From positions 1 through 6,413 of the forward strand of contig CBIFWW010000173.1 of assembly GCA_966186435.1 (NCBI GenBank): a DNA stretch of 6,413 bases. The letters run 5' to 3'. The notes beneath the pieces are model-generated. The model was not told where the DNA came from and did no database searches. It saw only the letters and a list, made by a program, of their open reading frames with translations. The translations under genes and the position numbers were made by a program. This stretch comes from CBIFWW01 sp966186435. GTDB lineage: Bacteria > Pseudomonadota > Gammaproteobacteria > Enterobacterales > Enterobacteriaceae. Position 1 is the stretch's first letter. Each line of letters starts with the position of its first letter. Below, one piece after another: positions 5,668 to 6,413 of this stretch.

Positions 5668-6413
5668 AATTTTTCTCTGTGGTCATATCTTGAATACGGG
5701 TGAGAAACAACTTGTCGTTGTCTTCCACAATCAGCGCCTGGAACAGGGCGTGGCGGCCAATATGCACCGGGAACTCCCCCGGCAGCGCCAGCGGCAAAAT
5801 ATCGCCAGGCTGTAATGCCGCCAGGGTAGCCACATCCAGCGAAAGCTCGGCCACCCGGGTGTTAAGCCGCAGCGGCAGCGCCGGGATCAGTTGATTAACC
5901 AGCATGGCCTGAGCCTGGCGGGTAGGGGCATTGTCCGGGCCGGGGGCGCTATCACGCTGGCGCAGCTGGTTAAGAAACGGGTCGGTATGGGCGGCATCCA
6001 GCAGCAGATGCATTCGATACTGGCCTTCATCCCCAAAGCAAAAACTCACCCGGTAAGCCCACTGATTGCAGATAGCTGTTGGGCTGGGCTTCACCGGCTG
6101 GGGGATATCCAGCAGTTCCGGCTGAGTGAGCAGGCCGCACATCTCTGCCGCCAGGCGGCTGCGTAACCGCAGCTCGGTTTTGGTCAGCGGGCTGTCAGTA
6201 GAGGGATTGGCACTCTCCAGGCCATAGAAGTTATCCAGCAGTACCAACAGCAGATGGCGGTCGAGGTCAAAACCAATAACCCCCTGAGGGGTGCTCATGA
6301 TCTCGGCGGATTTATGGTTCACATCCACCTCAAAGGTCATCTTCTTAAGCGTCAGATTGGCCCGATGTTTTTTTAACAGCCAGGTGGTGAGCCGCAGCTC
6401 GATAATATCGAAC
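5660..6413 (-). CDS. lfiM: FliM-type flagellar motor switch protein LfiM, N-terminus cut by window edge
   Basis: LfiM is the C-ring protein expected to link FliG to FliN. The first ATG in the visible frame is at 6340, but the frame stays open for 24 more codons to the window edge (last complete codon at 6412), reading FDIIELRLTTWLLKKH, so the true start lies outside. 250 residues are visible. The middle, about 35-165 of the visible part, fits the CheC-like domain of FliM: VIGFDLDRHLLLVLLDNFYG matches the core strand and helix. The C-terminal SpoA domain spans about 175-242, with LQPGDILPLALP and PVHIGRHALFQA. Where typical FliM has a GGxG motif after the DN(L/F)(F/Y) segment, this protein reads GLES (visible residues 64-67, bases 6212-6223). 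Divergence from primary FliM fits the lateral family. The N-terminal CheY-binding segment cannot be assessed. Its stop overlaps lfiN by 8 bases. Confidence 0.88.
   Translation of the reverse strand, partial: FDIIELRLTTWLLKKHRANLTLKKMTFEVDVNHKSAEIMSTPQGVIGFDLDRHLLLVLLDNFYGLESANPSTDSPLTKTELRLRSRLAAEMCGLLTQPELLDIPQPVKPSPTAICNQWAYRVSFCFGDEGQYRMHLLLDAAHTDPFLNQLRQRDSAPGPDNAPTRQAQAMLVNQLIPALPLRLNTRVAELSLDVATLAALQPGDILPLALPGEFPVHIGRHALFQALIVEDNDKLFLTRIQDMTTEKNYG

Noticed and set aside
5240..5815. Plus-strand open frame of 191 codons crossing lfiP, lfiN and lfiM
   Set aside because: It spans three well-supported minus-strand genes; the translation is rich in Ser and has no recognisable domain. It is a product of codon bias on the other strand.
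289..6413. Virulence type III secretion system (injectisome)
   Set aside because: Separate FliM and FliN homologues, a signal-peptide-bearing FliP and a flagellar-type FlhA/FlhB pair following FliR point to a flagellum, not to an Sct system with a single SctQ.

Overview
The window holds the export-gate end of a flagellar gene cluster. All genes lie on the minus strand, read from right to left: a FliM-type switch protein (cut by the right edge), FliN, FliP, FliQ, FliR, FlhB and FlhA. The order M-N-P-Q-R-FlhB-FlhA has no FliO between FliN and FliP, and FlhB and FlhA follow FliR directly. This is the arrangement of the lateral (Flag-2) flagellar systems of Enterobacterales, Vibrio and Aeromonas, in which the genes are named lfiM-lfiN-lfiP-lfiQ-lfiR-lfhB-lfhA. 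It differs from the primary enterobacterial layout (fliLMNOPQR with flhBAE elsewhere). The protein sequences are gammaproteobacterial in character. I infer an enterobacterium or close relative carrying a Flag-2 locus; genus and species cannot be named from the sequence alone.

Layout. Positions 289-6413 are almost entirely coding. Neighbouring genes overlap by 4, 8 or 14 bases or lie 2 to 9 bases apart, so this is one tightly coupled operon. No promoter is visible; it must lie beyond the right edge. Positions 1-288 lie downstream of lfhA and hold no convincing gene. They are about 48% GC by my count, visibly lower than the operon, and contain a dense run of inverted repeats. In Escherichia coli lfhA is the outermost gene on its side of the Flag-2 locus, so these bases are probably the border of the flagellar island.

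How the genes work together. LfiP, LfiQ and LfiR form the membrane-embedded export gate core. LfhB attaches to it and switches substrate specificity after self-cleavage at its NPTH motif. LfhA forms the ring with a cytoplasmic domain that receives substrate-chaperone complexes and couples export to the proton motive force. LfiM and LfiN form the C-ring that sets rotation sense and helps dock export substrates. All seven genes look intact where visible, including a full-length lfhA, which is truncated in E. coli K-12.

I found no previously undescribed system. The points most worth a second look are the palindrome-rich 1-288 border, the FliM homologue in which the usual GGxG motif reads GLES, the absence of FliO, and the reuse of an ATGGCTRA start/stop overlap at two gene junctions.
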